32,770 nucleotides of DNA from JBFLVQ01 sp040758525 (GCA_040758525.1 JBFLVQ010000027.1:1-32770); one strand, 5' to 3'; positions 1 through 8,578 are shown, counted from the stretch's first letter. The notes: generated by a model from the sequence alone, not told the origin. Program-made: numbers and translations.

Positions 1-754
1 ATTCAGGATTCTTGGGATGGCTTCGCCCAGTAGCTTCACAGAACAGCTTATATTCTCCATTGGTTACTTCATGTACATCTATATAGAAAGCTTCCAGGTA
101 GACTTTACGCATCGGTTTCTCATTATCGGTTGGCCCTTTATCCAGGCCCATAATAAATTCGCCAGCAGGAATGAGCACCATATCGCTTTGGGGAGGCTTG
201 ATGGCAGCTTTAGATGTACCATTATTGCTATCATTATTAGTTGTGCTATCAGAGGCTGAACTATCGGGTATTTTTGTTGCTACTACCTTTTCTGTCTGTT
301 TATCAGGGGGAGGATTATTTGCTGCTTCCGAGCTTTTCTCGCTTGAGTTATTTAGTGCTATGGTTAATTCTCTATCGCTGTCGAGTTCAATAGTCTGTAA
401 TTCTTCGCCAACCCCTCGTTTGTAAATACGTAGGGTATATTTAAGGGATGTATCTAGATCTGGAATTACCAATTTGCCACTGCGTGTGGTAGTCGTGCCA
501 CGATAAGTATCATTGAGATAAACTTCACACTCTTCCGGCTTGGTTATTATTGTAAGATTGGCACGTTTTTTTAATTTGGCAGAAGCTATAGGTTTAGTAG
601 GTTGTTTGGGAGTAGGTTTACGCGCTTCCGGTTTTTTCTCTTTGATTGGAGAGCGAGCACCTTTACTAAAAATACCAATATCCTGTCCCAATGTGAGACT
701 ATTGCTACTATAGATTAACAGCAGGAGAAGTGAGGCTAAGATTCTCTCAGGCAT
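1..754 (-). CDS. Secreted PEGA and FGE-sulfatase-like domain protein (C-terminus beyond window)
   Basis: The minus strand is open from an ATG at 754 to the left edge, giving about 251 residues with the C-terminus missing. An in-frame TAA lies two codons upstream, so the start is firm. The N-terminus (PERILASLLLLLIY) is a probable signal peptide. A Lys/Pro-rich linker follows, then a PEGA domain at about residues 64-135 (EVYLNDTYRG). After a Ser/Asn-rich linker an FGE-sulfatase-like domain begins near residue 190 (MVLIPAGEFIMG, then FYIDVHEVTNGEY). It starts 14 bases after the kinase gene upstream, whose own C-terminus is the same kind of domain, so the two are probably cotranscribed. PEGA domains are thought to bind surface polymers, and FGE-like folds often serve as binding modules. 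The role is inferred to be an envelope sensor or effector working with that kinase. Whether catalytic cysteines are present cannot be seen here. Confidence 0.85.
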   Translation of the reverse strand, partial: MPERILASLLLLLIYSSNSLTLGQDIGIFSKGARSPIKEKKPEARKPTPKQPTKPIASAKLKKRANLTIITKPEECEVYLNDTYRGTTTTRSGKLVIPDLDTSLKYTLRIYKRGVGEELQTIELDSDRELTIALNNSSEKSSEAANNPPPDKQTEKVVATKIPDSSASDSTTNNDSNNGTSKAAIKPPQSDMVLIPAGEFIMGLDKGPTDNEKPMRKVYLEAFYIDVHEVTNGEYKLFCEATGRSHPKNPE

Positions 755-768
755 AGCTTAAATATTAG

Positions 769-2937
769 TTATTGAGCCGATTTTGCGCAACGGAAGCCTA
801 AAATCTCATTCTTTAAACTAGCAGGTACCGGATTTCTTGTATAAGTTGTAAGTGTTCCTTGTTCAGACTTGAAGCTGCCGCCACGAATCACTTTTGCCTT
901 TATATATTCGGATTCAATCTCTAATTTGTTGCCAGGATAAAGCGAAAAAGTGTCGGCTGTCCATTCCCAAACATTGCCCGCCATATCAAGCACACCAAAA
1001 GGGCTGGCACCTTGTGTACGGCTGCCTACTGGCTCAGGGCTCTCCTTTTTGGCATCAATGGAATTGGAATTTTGTGGATTATAGTCGTTGCCCCAAGGAT
1101 AGTTACGCCTGTCCGTACCCCTTGCCGCATACTCCCACTCAGCCTCAGTAGGTAGACGCTTACCTGCCCATTTAGCATAAGCATTGGCATCATCCCAATT
1201 TACCATAGTTACTGGCTTCAAATTATCACCTGTAGGGAACTCTCCATTCTTCCAACTTTCCGGTGGGGTGTGCTTGGTAGCATCTACGAATTTTTTGTAC
1301 TCTTCATTAGTAACTTCAGTCTCATCTATGTAGAAAGAATTAACCTTGGTCTCATATTCAGGGCTATGAGCACCAGGCTGATTGTTACCCATCTTAAAGC
1401 TACCACCTGGAATATAGATCATCTTATCCACATCCACCGTTGTAGCTGTCGGCAAAGGGCTGCTATTGACTGGCGGCGATACCGATTGAGTAGTAGAGGA
1501 AGAAAAGTAAACTCCTGACGATATCGCAATAACTAATACAATGACTCCGCCTATGATAATAAGACGTTTACTACTGGCAGTGGATGGATCGGTCTGGCCA
1601 AGTGTGAAGAGAGTATTAGTAGAGTTGTTACTCAAGACCGGGGTAGCTGAAGGGCTAGGCGACAGATTTGAAGGCGTATTGGAGATAAAACTGGGTATGT
1701 CTTTACTCTGCTGTCCAACCGCAGTGCTAGATGTAATACCACTATCTGGGATAAGAGCAGGGGTACGCTGTCCACCTGATCCAGCATTCTTTTCTGTTTT
1801 AACCTCTAATGGTTCACTAACAATCGCACTACTAGTACCGTTATTAGCAGCACTGCTAGTTGCTGCTGCGGCTATTTCCAGAGGTGCGTTACTACTGGTC
1901 TTGGCTGCTCTTACAGTGGACAATGGGGCTTGATAATCGAAGGCATGTTCACCCGTTGGGGGCGGCATTGTAGCGTTACCCATTAGCGAGCCTAACAGAC
2001 CTGATTCTATATAAGCACGTTCAAGCTCTTGCGCCATCTCGATTGCTGACTGTTGGCGATTGGCAGGAAGCTTATCAAGCGCACGCATTACTACACGCTC
2101 GATAGGTTCTGGTAGGTCAGGCCGCTTTTCTCGTACTGGAGCAGGCTGGTCGGTGGTATGCATCATCGCCACTGCGATCGGGGTAGGGGCTTTGAAGGGT
2201 ACATCCCCTGTATACATCTCATAAAGTACAATACCGAGACTGTATATATCAGAACGAGCGTCTAATTCAGAATTCTGGCATTGTTCTGGAGATAAGTAGT
2301 GTGGCGAGCCGATGATTACGCCTTGACGTGTAAGACGGCCAGAACTAGGACCGCCTTTCAGTTTGGCAATGCCGAAATCAAGTACTTTGACCAATTCACC
2401 TTGGCCATTGTTCTCAATAACAATATTGTCTGGTTTGATATCACGATGAATGACGCCACTACGATGTGCAGCATCAAGCGCCAAACAGACCTGGCGGATA
2501 ATAAACAGAGAGCGGTCTAGCGGCATAGGTCCTTGCTGCTCGATAATATCGCGCAACGACTGGCCGACAAACAGCTCCATGACAATATAGACAACCTGAT
2601 CTTCGGTTATTCCAAAGTCAGTAACACCAACAGCATTGGGATGCTTAATACGAGCGGCCGCCATCGCTTCGCGTTGAAAGCGTGCAACCGCGTTACGATC
2701 AGCAACTAGACTGGAATGCAGCACTTTAACAGCTAGGTCATTATCAATAAGTACATGCTTGGCACGGTAGACCGTACCCATGCCACCTTCACCTAGTTTT
2801 TCATCTAAGCGGTACTTCCCATCCAACACACGGCCGAGCAACGGGTCTTCTACCTCACTATCGAGGATATCCCCGTCAAAAGGACAAAAAACCATGTGGT
2901 CAGGGAATTTACGGCTGCACTTTTCACATTGCTTCAT
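769..2937 (-). CDS. Zinc-ribbon Ser/Thr protein kinase with TM segment and FGE-like extracytoplasmic domain
   Basis: This is a 722-residue transmembrane Hanks-type kinase. Residues 4-22 form a Cys cluster (C4, C7, C18, then D21-G22). The kinase domain covers about 42-305: GEGGMG loop at 49-54, ATP-binding Lys71, HRDIKPDN at 164-171, DFG at 187-189 and a SPEQ activation-loop end. A long Ser/Thr/Asn-rich linker leads to one membrane helix at about 458-478. An FGE-sulfatase-like domain runs from 506 to the end (IPGGSFKMG, RLPTEAEWEYAARG, GNVWEWT, GFRCAK). The stretch after GGSF lacks the Cys pair of true formylglycine-generating enzymes, so this end is probably a sensor rather than an oxidase. 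I chose the ATG at 2937 because GAGGGGG sits just upstream and it places the Cys cluster as in the other kinase in the window. An in-frame GTG at 2964 is possible. Substrates are unknown. Confidence 0.9.
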   Translation of the reverse strand: MKQCEKCSRKFPDHMVFCPFDGDILDSEVEDPLLGRVLDGKYRLDEKLGEGGMGTVYRAKHVLIDNDLAVKVLHSSLVADRNAVARFQREAMAAARIKHPNAVGVTDFGITEDQVVYIVMELFVGQSLRDIIEQQGPMPLDRSLFIIRQVCLALDAAHRSGVIHRDIKPDNIVIENNGQGELVKVLDFGIAKLKGGPSSGRLTRQGVIIGSPHYLSPEQCQNSELDARSDIYSLGIVLYEMYTGDVPFKAPTPIAVAMMHTTDQPAPVREKRPDLPEPIERVVMRALDKLPANRQQSAIEMAQELERAYIESGLLGSLMGNATMPPPTGEHAFDYQAPLSTVRAAKTSSNAPLEIAAAATSSAANNGTSSAIVSEPLEVKTEKNAGSGGQRTPALIPDSGITSSTAVGQQSKDIPSFISNTPSNLSPSPSATPVLSNNSTNTLFTLGQTDPSTASSKRLIIIGGVIVLVIAISSGVYFSSSTTQSVSPPVNSSPLPTATTVDVDKMIYIPGGSFKMGNNQPGAHSPEYETKVNSFYIDETEVTNEEYKKFVDATKHTPPESWKNGEFPTGDNLKPVTMVNWDDANAYAKWAGKRLPTEAEWEYAARGTDRRNYPWGNDYNPQNSNSIDAKKESPEPVGSRTQGASPFGVLDMAGNVWEWTADTFSLYPGNKLEIESEYIKAKVIRGGSFKSEQGTLTTYTRNPVPASLKNEILGFRCAKSAQ

Positions 2938-3110
2938 TATCGGCCCCCTCGAATCTGCAGGCACGCTCCTGTTTCGCCTACAGATACTCGGCCAAAAGCT
3001 TCTTGAGATCCAGAATACAGATGTTGCGCTGCCTCTTCACCTGATTATTGAACTCGAACCGTAAAACGATTTTTGTGAGTAGATATTCCCGGCGTCTCAA
3101 TCTTTTGAAG

Positions 3111-3138
3111 GATATACTAAGGCTTCATCGCTTGTCAA
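3111..3138 (-). promoter_or_regulatory. Putative sigma-70 promoter for the zinc-ribbon kinase
   Basis: On the minus strand a perfect TTGACA (3138-3133) is followed after 16 bases by TATATC (3116-3111). Transcription would start near 3104, giving a leader of about 165 bases before the kinase ATG at 2937. The 415 bases between the kinase and efp hold no gene that I can support. Besides this site they contain the efp -10 box and ribosome binding site. Confidence 0.5.
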
Positions 3139-3266
3139 TTTCTACTATCTTCCATTTATCTGACTGCTTGCACCATTCTGCCAAGCCACTTGTGAAGCTT
3201 ATTACTGCTAATTAGGCAGACCTGTCTCAGAGCTTACTTGACCACATCCATTTTCTTTTAGTACTC

Positions 3267-3272
3267 TATAAT
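3267..3272 (+). promoter_or_regulatory. Putative -10 box for efp
   Basis: A perfect TATAAT lies 80 bases before the efp start. The only good -35 match, TTGACC at 3238-3243, is 23 bases away, which is too far for a normal sigma-70 site. The -35 is therefore unassigned and the call is weak. Confidence 0.3.
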
Positions 3273-3352
3273 GTTTTGCAGGAAGCAAAAATTTCTACGC
3301 TACCATCCGGACCACCCAGTCCGTATTTAAGTATACTTTTAGGAGAAAGAGC

Positions 3353-3910
3353 ATGAGAGCGAATCAGATTCGGCGTGGGATGATTATCGTGCACAATGGC
3401 GAGCCGCACCGGGTATTGGACGCGCGCCACCACACGCCGGGTAACCTGCGCGCAATGATGCAGACCAAACTGCGAAACCTTATTTCAGGGGCCTCTTTGG
3501 AATATCGCTTTAGCGCCACTGAAGATGTTGAGCGCGCCACCCTTGAACAGAATACTTTTAAGTACCTATATAGTGATGGCAGTACCCATCACTTTATGAA
3601 TGAGGAGTCCTTTGAGCAGATAGAGCTTGATGATGAAGCCCTTGGTGATGGAGTAAACTTCCTTATTCCTGACCTGACAATTCAGGTCGAGTTTTATGAT
3701 AACAAGCCGATCGCGGTTGCCTTACCTCCTTCAGTAGAATTGAAAGTTATTGAAACAGAGCCGGAAATGAAGGGTGCTACAGTTAGCAACTCCAACAAGC
3801 CAGCAAAATTGGAGACCGGCATCACAGTTCAGGTGCCACCCTTCGTACGTGAAGGGGATGTAATACGTGTTGATACTTCCGAAGGCAAGTATATGGAACG
3901 TGTTAAATAA
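3353..3910 (+). CDS. efp: Translation elongation factor P, non-lysine loop variant
   Basis: EF-P (185 residues, normal length) binds between the P and E sites of the ribosome and relieves stalling at polyproline runs. The three-domain family pattern is clear: the N-terminal KOW-like domain (RRGMIIVHNGEPHRVL), the middle OB domain (YLYSDGSTHHFMNEESFEQ) and the C-terminal OB domain (ETGITVQVPPFVREGDVIRVDT). The loop that reaches the peptidyl transferase centre usually carries a Lys or Arg for modification (PGKG or PGRG types). Here it reads TPGNLRAMMQ, with Asn31 at the tip and Arg33 two positions later. AGGAGAAAG ends 3 bases before the ATG, so the start is firm. It is transcribed away from the kinase gene. 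No EF-P modification enzyme of the EpmA, EarP or YmfI type is seen in the window. Confidence 0.95.
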   Translation: MRANQIRRGMIIVHNGEPHRVLDARHHTPGNLRAMMQTKLRNLISGASLEYRFSATEDVERATLEQNTFKYLYSDGSTHHFMNEESFEQIELDDEALGDGVNFLIPDLTIQVEFYDNKPIAVALPPSVELKVIETEPEMKGATVSNSNKPAKLETGITVQVPPFVREGDVIRVDTSEGKYMERVK

Positions 3911-3932
3911 ACTTGCAATTTGTGCTACCCAA

Positions 3933-3950
3933 GGCGCCCACTAGGGCGCT
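3933..3950 (+). other. GC-rich hairpin between efp and waaA
   Basis: GCGCCC (3934-3939) and GGGCGC (3944-3949) form a 6-bp stem around ACTA, extendable by one G-U pair. No T-run follows, so it is not a standard intrinsic terminator. It could be an attenuator, an mRNA 3'-end stabiliser or a chance structure. Confidence 0.35.
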
Positions 3951-3969
3951 GAGAGTGGACTAGTGCTAA

Positions 3970-5316
3970 ATGTATCTGCTCTACAGCGCTGCGCTTCTTC
4001 TCGGCATTCTGCTTGCCGCCCCCTATTTTCTCTACCAAATTCTGGTAAATAGAAAATATCTGGGCAGTTTAGGCGCGCGGCTAGGATTTGCACAACTACC
4101 TCAACCTGGCCCATGTCTGCTGATACATTGTGTCTCAGTAGGAGAGTTTCTTGCTGCTGAGCCACTCATTGAGCGTCTACGTATAGATTTGCCACAATAC
4201 CGGTTGGTTATTAGTACTACTACAGCGACGGGACAGGCGCTTGCCTGTCAGCGTGTTGCCGCTTTTGCTGAGATATGTTACTTCCCAATAGACTTTGCTT
4301 TTTCTACCCAACGCTTTCTTGCTGCTATTAATCCTGCAGCAATTATTATTTTAGAAACAGAGCTCTGGCCTAACTTTCTACATGCTGCGGCGCTACGCAA
4401 TATTCCTGTCATCATTGCCAATGGTCGTATCTCTGATAGGTCCTTTCGCCGTTATGCTTATGTTCGTTTCTTGCTCAAGCCTGTGCTTGCCTCAATAAGC
4501 GCTTTCTTAATGCAATCAGCTCGAGATGCTGAACGTATTGTTGCGCTTGGCGCGCCTCAAGCACATGTCTTGGTAGCAGGAAATCTAAAGTATGATCTGG
4601 GTAGTGATGCTCAATTGGCACGCTTTGATCTGGTAGCTAAGGAGTTGGAAGAGAGACTTGAGCTTACTGGCGCATGTCCGCTTTTGGTAGCAGGTAGCAC
4701 TACTGCTGGTGAGGAAGACTTACTGTTGCTTGCCTACCAGCATCTGCTCGCTGAACCGGAACTTGCCAATACTAGACTACTGCTTGCTCCACGCCGCCCA
4801 GAACGATTTGAAGAGGTTGCTGCTCTCCTTGCTACTACTAACTTACCTTTTCTACGTCGTTCTAAAATTGAGTCTGATAAAGCCAAGAAGAATCTATTGG
4901 GTAATGGGCCAGGGGTGATACTGCTAGATAGCATAGGGGAGTTAGCAGCAGTCTATCGATATGCTGATCTAGTATTTGTTGGAGGTAGTTTGGTGCCTTT
5001 AGGGGGGCACAATATTTTAGAGCCAGCGTTATATGGACGTGCAATTGTGACTGGTCCTTACATGAATAATTTTCATAAAATCATGGAAGATTTTGTTGCC
5101 GCACAAGCTGCTGTGCAACTGCCACGAGTGCACAATGGTGAGCTGGCGGAATTATTGGCTAATGAACTGATCCGTTTATTGAAAGACAAAACATTGCGAA
5201 CTGAATTAGGAATGCATGCGCAACAGGTTTTACAGGCTAATCGTGGTGCGGTGGCACGCCATTGTAGAGAGATTGTTGCGCTTGTTAAGTCTAATCAAAA
5301 TGTTCTGGTTGGTTGA
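3970..5316 (+). CDS. waaA: 3-deoxy-D-manno-octulosonic acid (Kdo) transferase
   Basis: This inner-membrane glycosyltransferase (GT30) adds Kdo from CMP-Kdo to the lipid A precursor at the cytoplasmic face, a core step of lipopolysaccharide synthesis. The 448-residue protein is a little longer than the roughly 425 of the family. It begins with a membrane-anchoring helix (about 1-22), then has SVGEFLAAEPLI with the conserved catalytic Glu at 59, the ETELWPN motif, and a nucleotide-binding C-terminal half (VFVGGSLVPLGGHNILEPA). No clear ribosome binding site precedes the ATG, but the membrane helix and family alignment fit it. The lpxK gene follows after 3 bases, so both belong to one lipid A unit. 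The number of Kdo residues transferred cannot be told from sequence. Confidence 0.93.
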   Translation: MYLLYSAALLLGILLAAPYFLYQILVNRKYLGSLGARLGFAQLPQPGPCLLIHCVSVGEFLAAEPLIERLRIDLPQYRLVISTTTATGQALACQRVAAFAEICYFPIDFAFSTQRFLAAINPAAIIILETELWPNFLHAAALRNIPVIIANGRISDRSFRRYAYVRFLLKPVLASISAFLMQSARDAERIVALGAPQAHVLVAGNLKYDLGSDAQLARFDLVAKELEERLELTGACPLLVAGSTTAGEEDLLLLAYQHLLAEPELANTRLLLAPRRPERFEEVAALLATTNLPFLRRSKIESDKAKKNLLGNGPGVILLDSIGELAAVYRYADLVFVGGSLVPLGGHNILEPALYGRAIVTGPYMNNFHKIMEDFVAAQAAVQLPRVHNGELAELLANELIRLLKDKTLRTELGMHAQQVLQANRGAVARHCREIVALVKSNQNVLVG

Positions 5317-5319
5317 ATT

Positions 5320-6411
5320 ATGTTGCCGCGCTCAAAAATTCTACGTGCCCTTATCTATATTCCTGCCAAACTCTATGAACTAGCAATACGTCTGCGTATG
5401 GTGCTTTACGAGTACGAATATCTCAAACCACAGGAAGTAGAAAAGACTGCGGTTATCAGCATAGGAAATCTTACCCTAGGCGGCACAGGCAAGACACCAT
5501 TGGTTGAATATATTGCTCGTTACCTGGTAGAAGAGAATCTTGAGACGGCTATTCTTACCCGTGGTTATCGCCGTCAAGACAGTTCACGTGCTCAACTGGT
5601 AGTCTCTGATGGCAAGAACATATTGGCCACTGTAGAAGAGGCAGGTGACGAGCCTTTTATGCTGGCACAGAAACTTAAGGGAGTGCGTATAGTAGTGGGA
5701 GCAAATCGCTATGAGACAGGCTGCTATGCACAAGATAAGTTAGGTTGTGATGTGCTATTGCTTGATGATGGTTATCAGCACTTAAGTCTGAAACGAGATC
5801 TAAACATTCTAGTACTAGATGCGACTGATCCATTTGGTGGTGGTGAAATGGTGCCTTATGGCCGTATGCGTGAGCCTATCTATGCGATGCGGCGTGCTCA
5901 GGCAATTATTATCACACGTGCTGATCGTCCCTTTGATCAGGAAGAACTTTCCAGGGTTATTGATGGGCTTGGATTAAATATACCGATTATTTATGCTTAT
6001 CATGATTTTGTTGGTTTACGTGAATTGACAACAGGTGCCGTGGCCCCTTTGCGTAAGCTTAATGGTGCGCGTGTAGGCATGCTCTGTGCGATTGGCAACC
6101 CCCAAATATTCACTGAAGATCTACAGGGTTATCAGGCCCAGATCGTATTTGAGCATACTTTTACGGATCACTATCACTATAGACAAGCCGATATAGACAA
6201 TATAGTTACACAGGCACAAGAGGCACAGGCAGAATATCTTGTCACAACAGAGAAGGATGCTGTTAAACTAACGGGGCTGCAATTTGGCGCAATGCCTGTT
6301 TATGTAATTGAGATTAAAGCCCAATTTGAGGATGAAGTAAAACTAAAGTCAGTACTACTGCGTGCTATTATGCGTAAGCGCGGTATGACACGATTCAAAA
6401 ATTTGGATTAA
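5320..6411 (+). CDS. lpxK: Tetraacyldisaccharide 4'-kinase (lipid A 4'-kinase)
   Basis: LpxK phosphorylates the 4' position of the tetraacyl disaccharide to give lipid IVA, the direct acceptor for WaaA. The 363-residue protein has the family marks: an N-terminal amphipathic or membrane-associated helix (about 8-30), the P-loop GGTGKTP at 54-60 inside ISIGNLTLGG, the DDGYQH motif at 149-154, and TTEKDAVKL near the C-terminus. Length is slightly above the E. coli protein. It starts 3 bases after the waaA stop, consistent with translational coupling. The pair is direct evidence of an outer membrane containing lipid A. No other lpx gene is in the window. Confidence 0.94.
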   Translation: MLPRSKILRALIYIPAKLYELAIRLRMVLYEYEYLKPQEVEKTAVISIGNLTLGGTGKTPLVEYIARYLVEENLETAILTRGYRRQDSSRAQLVVSDGKNILATVEEAGDEPFMLAQKLKGVRIVVGANRYETGCYAQDKLGCDVLLLDDGYQHLSLKRDLNILVLDATDPFGGGEMVPYGRMREPIYAMRRAQAIIITRADRPFDQEELSRVIDGLGLNIPIIYAYHDFVGLRELTTGAVAPLRKLNGARVGMLCAIGNPQIFTEDLQGYQAQIVFEHTFTDHYHYRQADIDNIVTQAQEAQAEYLVTTEKDAVKLTGLQFGAMPVYVIEIKAQFEDEVKLKSVLLRAIMRKRGMTRFKNLD

Positions 6412-6479
6412 CACCACCTTGCCTTAGTTGACATGACCACATCAGGTGATATGATTGCCGGTTGGCTATAGGGGGAGAG

Positions 6480-7187
6480 ATGGAAGTTATTGACAATATA
6501 ATAAAAAGCTCCAGTGATGATATAGAGAAACTACTTAACGATCTAAAATCTGAAAACAGACATGTCCGCCAAGCAGCCGCCGCGGCTATTGCTTACAAAC
6601 ACGATGAACGTGTTTTTCCTGCGCTTGTCGAGGCGCTAAAAGATCCCGAATGGGGAGTGCGACAGACTGCTGTTAAGTCGCTTGGCTATCTACGCAAACC
6701 TACTTCTGTCGATCATCTGATACCACTGCTCAAGGATGAGATCTGGTTTGTGCGTGATGCTGTTGTGGCGGTGCTTGGCAATCTGGGAGATCGTTGTGCG
6801 GTGCCGTCAATAATTGAAGCACTCAATGACGTAAAGGGATCGGTGCGCTGGCATGCTGCACGGGCATTGATGTCATTAGGTGACCAAGCTGCTATTGAAC
6901 CACTTATCGAGGCACTTCGGAATGATGATATAAACACACGTGGTGAAGCTGCGCGTGCGCTTGGTACTTTCGCTGATCAACGTGCCATCGAGCCTTTGAT
7001 TGTACTGCTAGAAGATGAAAGTCCTAATGTACGTTATTGTGCTGCCGTGTCGTTAGGTATGCTTGAAGATCGTCTTGCCCTCACACCGCTTGAGAAGATC
7101 GCTAAGATAGATGAGGATAAGGATGTACGCACAGCAGCAATGGAGGCGCGTGCACGTATCTTGGTGGCGATAGAGGGGAAGCAGTAA
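6480..7187 (+). CDS. HEAT-repeat protein
   Basis: This 235-residue protein is built almost entirely of about six HEAT/PBS-lyase-type repeats of 31 residues (for example DPEWGVRQTAVKSLG, DVKGSVRWHAARALMSLGD, DINTRGEAARALGTF). Such alpha-solenoids usually act as protein-binding scaffolds. There is no signal peptide or membrane segment, so it should be cytoplasmic. The start is uncertain. ATG at 6480 has GGGGGAG only a few bases upstream, and an in-frame TTG at 6462 would add six residues. It follows lpxK by 68 bases on the same strand and its stop codon abuts the stop of the convergent deoxyhypusine-synthase-like gene with no spacing. The partner is unknown. Some members of this superfamily are phycobilin lyases, but nothing here supports that. 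Confidence 0.85.
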   Translation: MEVIDNIIKSSSDDIEKLLNDLKSENRHVRQAAAAAIAYKHDERVFPALVEALKDPEWGVRQTAVKSLGYLRKPTSVDHLIPLLKDEIWFVRDAVVAVLGNLGDRCAVPSIIEALNDVKGSVRWHAARALMSLGDQAAIEPLIEALRNDDINTRGEAARALGTFADQRAIEPLIVLLEDESPNVRYCAAVSLGMLEDRLALTPLEKIAKIDEDKDVRTAAMEARARILVAIEGKQ

Positions 7188-8288
7188 CTATTTTTCGCTC
7201 CCTTTGGCTATCTGATACTCAGCCTGCAGCTTGCCCAGCAATTCTGTACGACGGTCGTAGAGTCTCTGTAATGGTCTTGTTGGATGACGAGCGAGGGCAT
7301 AGGCGGTGATAAGAGGTAGCGCAATGGTCGAGTCTAGGTAACATACTACTGCATCTGGTAGACGGTCAGGATCGACTTTGCCCCAGCTTACTGCCTCGGC
7401 TGGTGTTGCACCCGAGAGGCCGCCAGTATCTGGGCGCGCATCTGTGATCTGTAAAAAATAGTCATGCCCTTTTTCAGAGATCCCGAGCACCTCTTGGATC
7501 TGCGGTTCAGTCTGTAAGAGAAAGTTCTTAGGACTGCCGCCACCCAGGATAAATACTGCGCTCTTGCCACCACGGCGCTTGGCATCTAGCACGATCGCGG
7601 CGGTTTCATTGACATCAAGAGAGACATCAAAATTAAGTTTATTGCCATCAAGCCGCTTTGCTGCCACATTCATACCAATGGAACTGTCGCCTGGCGAGGA
7701 AGTGTAGATTGGCACACTATATTGATAGGCTGCGGCAAGCAACGATTTATGACCAATATCAAGAATCTTTTCACGTTCGTAGACATATTTTCCTGCTAGG
7801 TAATGGAATTCTGCAGTACCCATTTCATGTTGAAATTCAGGCGCGCTGATAATCTCACGGAAGAAAGCATCTGTCGAAAGTAGCACATTATAGTCAAAGA
7901 AGATGTCATAGATACGCACCACTCCCTCTTCGCGTAATGTGACGTCGCTAATATTAGGGGTACCACGATGTAGATTGAGGCCTATACCAAAATGGGTGTC
8001 ATGATAGAGGTTGGCGCCTGTACTAATGATCCAGTCAATAAAACCATGTTCAATAAGCGGAATAAGCGCAGAGATACCAAGACCAGCAGGTGTGAGTGCG
8101 CCAGTGATGCTCAGACCTACAGTAACATCTTCAGCCAACATCTTCTCGACAAAGAGCTGGCAAGCCTCGCGTAGACGGCCGGCGTTATAGGAGACAAAGT
8201 TATTCTCAATCAGTTCAACCAGAGTAGTGGAGGTCGAGATAGGTTTGGGGTCGATCTTCTTACCTTGTAAATATCTACTTTTTTCCAT
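7188..8288 (-). CDS. Deoxyhypusine synthase-like (DHS family) enzyme
   Basis: The 366-residue protein matches the deoxyhypusine synthase family, which transfers an aminobutyl group from spermidine through an enzyme lysine imine using NAD. Family signatures include TGANLYHDTHFG (90-101), SSPGDSSIGMN (198-207) and GGGSPKNFLLQTEP (249-262), with Lys254 in the place of the catalytic lysine. In eukaryotes and archaea the acceptor is the eIF5A lysine. Bacterial homologues are generally regarded as polyamine enzymes making homospermidine or related products. The EF-P here lacks a loop lysine at the corresponding place, so a small-molecule role is more likely. The ATG at 8288 fits the usual family start (KSRYLQGKKIDPKPI) and has TAGGAGA 12 bases upstream. 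An in-frame GTG at 8351 without a ribosome binding site would add 21 residues. Confidence 0.9.
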   Translation of the reverse strand: MEKSRYLQGKKIDPKPISTSTTLVELIENNFVSYNAGRLREACQLFVEKMLAEDVTVGLSITGALTPAGLGISALIPLIEHGFIDWIISTGANLYHDTHFGIGLNLHRGTPNISDVTLREEGVVRIYDIFFDYNVLLSTDAFFREIISAPEFQHEMGTAEFHYLAGKYVYEREKILDIGHKSLLAAAYQYSVPIYTSSPGDSSIGMNVAAKRLDGNKLNFDVSLDVNETAAIVLDAKRRGGKSAVFILGGGSPKNFLLQTEPQIQEVLGISEKGHDYFLQITDARPDTGGLSGATPAEAVSWGKVDPDRLPDAVVCYLDSTIALPLITAYALARHPTRPLQRLYDRRTELLGKLQAEYQIAKGSEK

Positions 8289-8551
8289 TGTTTTGAGCTG
8301 TCTCCTAATGTAATAGAGTGATTGTTGCAATTGGGTAGGATATTTTGCCACAGTCGCTAACTTAGATAATAGTATTGTTGGTATCTCTTATGGCAAAACG
8401 GGAACCTCTGCGAATTACTGGCGTGTGTATCTAAAGCAAAAACTCAGCAGGGGGGCTGCTAATATTTAATCACGGCTGACACTGGCTTCTACGCTAGTGC
8501 CTCTGGTATGCTTAGGGCGTGATGTATAAAAGCGGACGCGAGCAAAGTGGA

Positions 8552-8578
8552 CACTTTTTGCTGATCAGGCACTTTTTG
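8552..8578 (+). repeat. Direct repeat CACTTTTTG x2 upstream of pilN
   Basis: CACTTTTTG occurs at 8552-8560 and 8570-8578, an 18-base period, just before the ribosome binding site of the pilN-like gene. The spacing of nearly two helical turns is compatible with an operator or with an RNA-binding site in the leader, but nothing identifies a binder. The rest of the 306 bases between 8288 and 8595 holds a possible TATAAA box at 8525-8530 with no convincing -35. Confidence 0.35.

Noticed and set aside
1541..1933. Plus-strand frame of 130 codons opposite the zinc-ribbon kinase linker
   Set aside because: It mirrors the Ser/Thr/Asn-rich linker of the kinase on the other strand and shows no motif of its own.
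3238..3272. Complete sigma-70 promoter for efp (TTGACC with TATAAT)
   Set aside because: The spacing is 23 bases, well outside the usual 16-18, so only the -10 box is reported.
8548..8562. Sigma-54-like promoter upstream of pilN (TGGACACTTTTTGCT)
   Set aside because: The GG and GC elements are separated by 9 bases, whereas sigma-54 promoters need 10. The CAC part is also shifted, so it does not meet the consensus.
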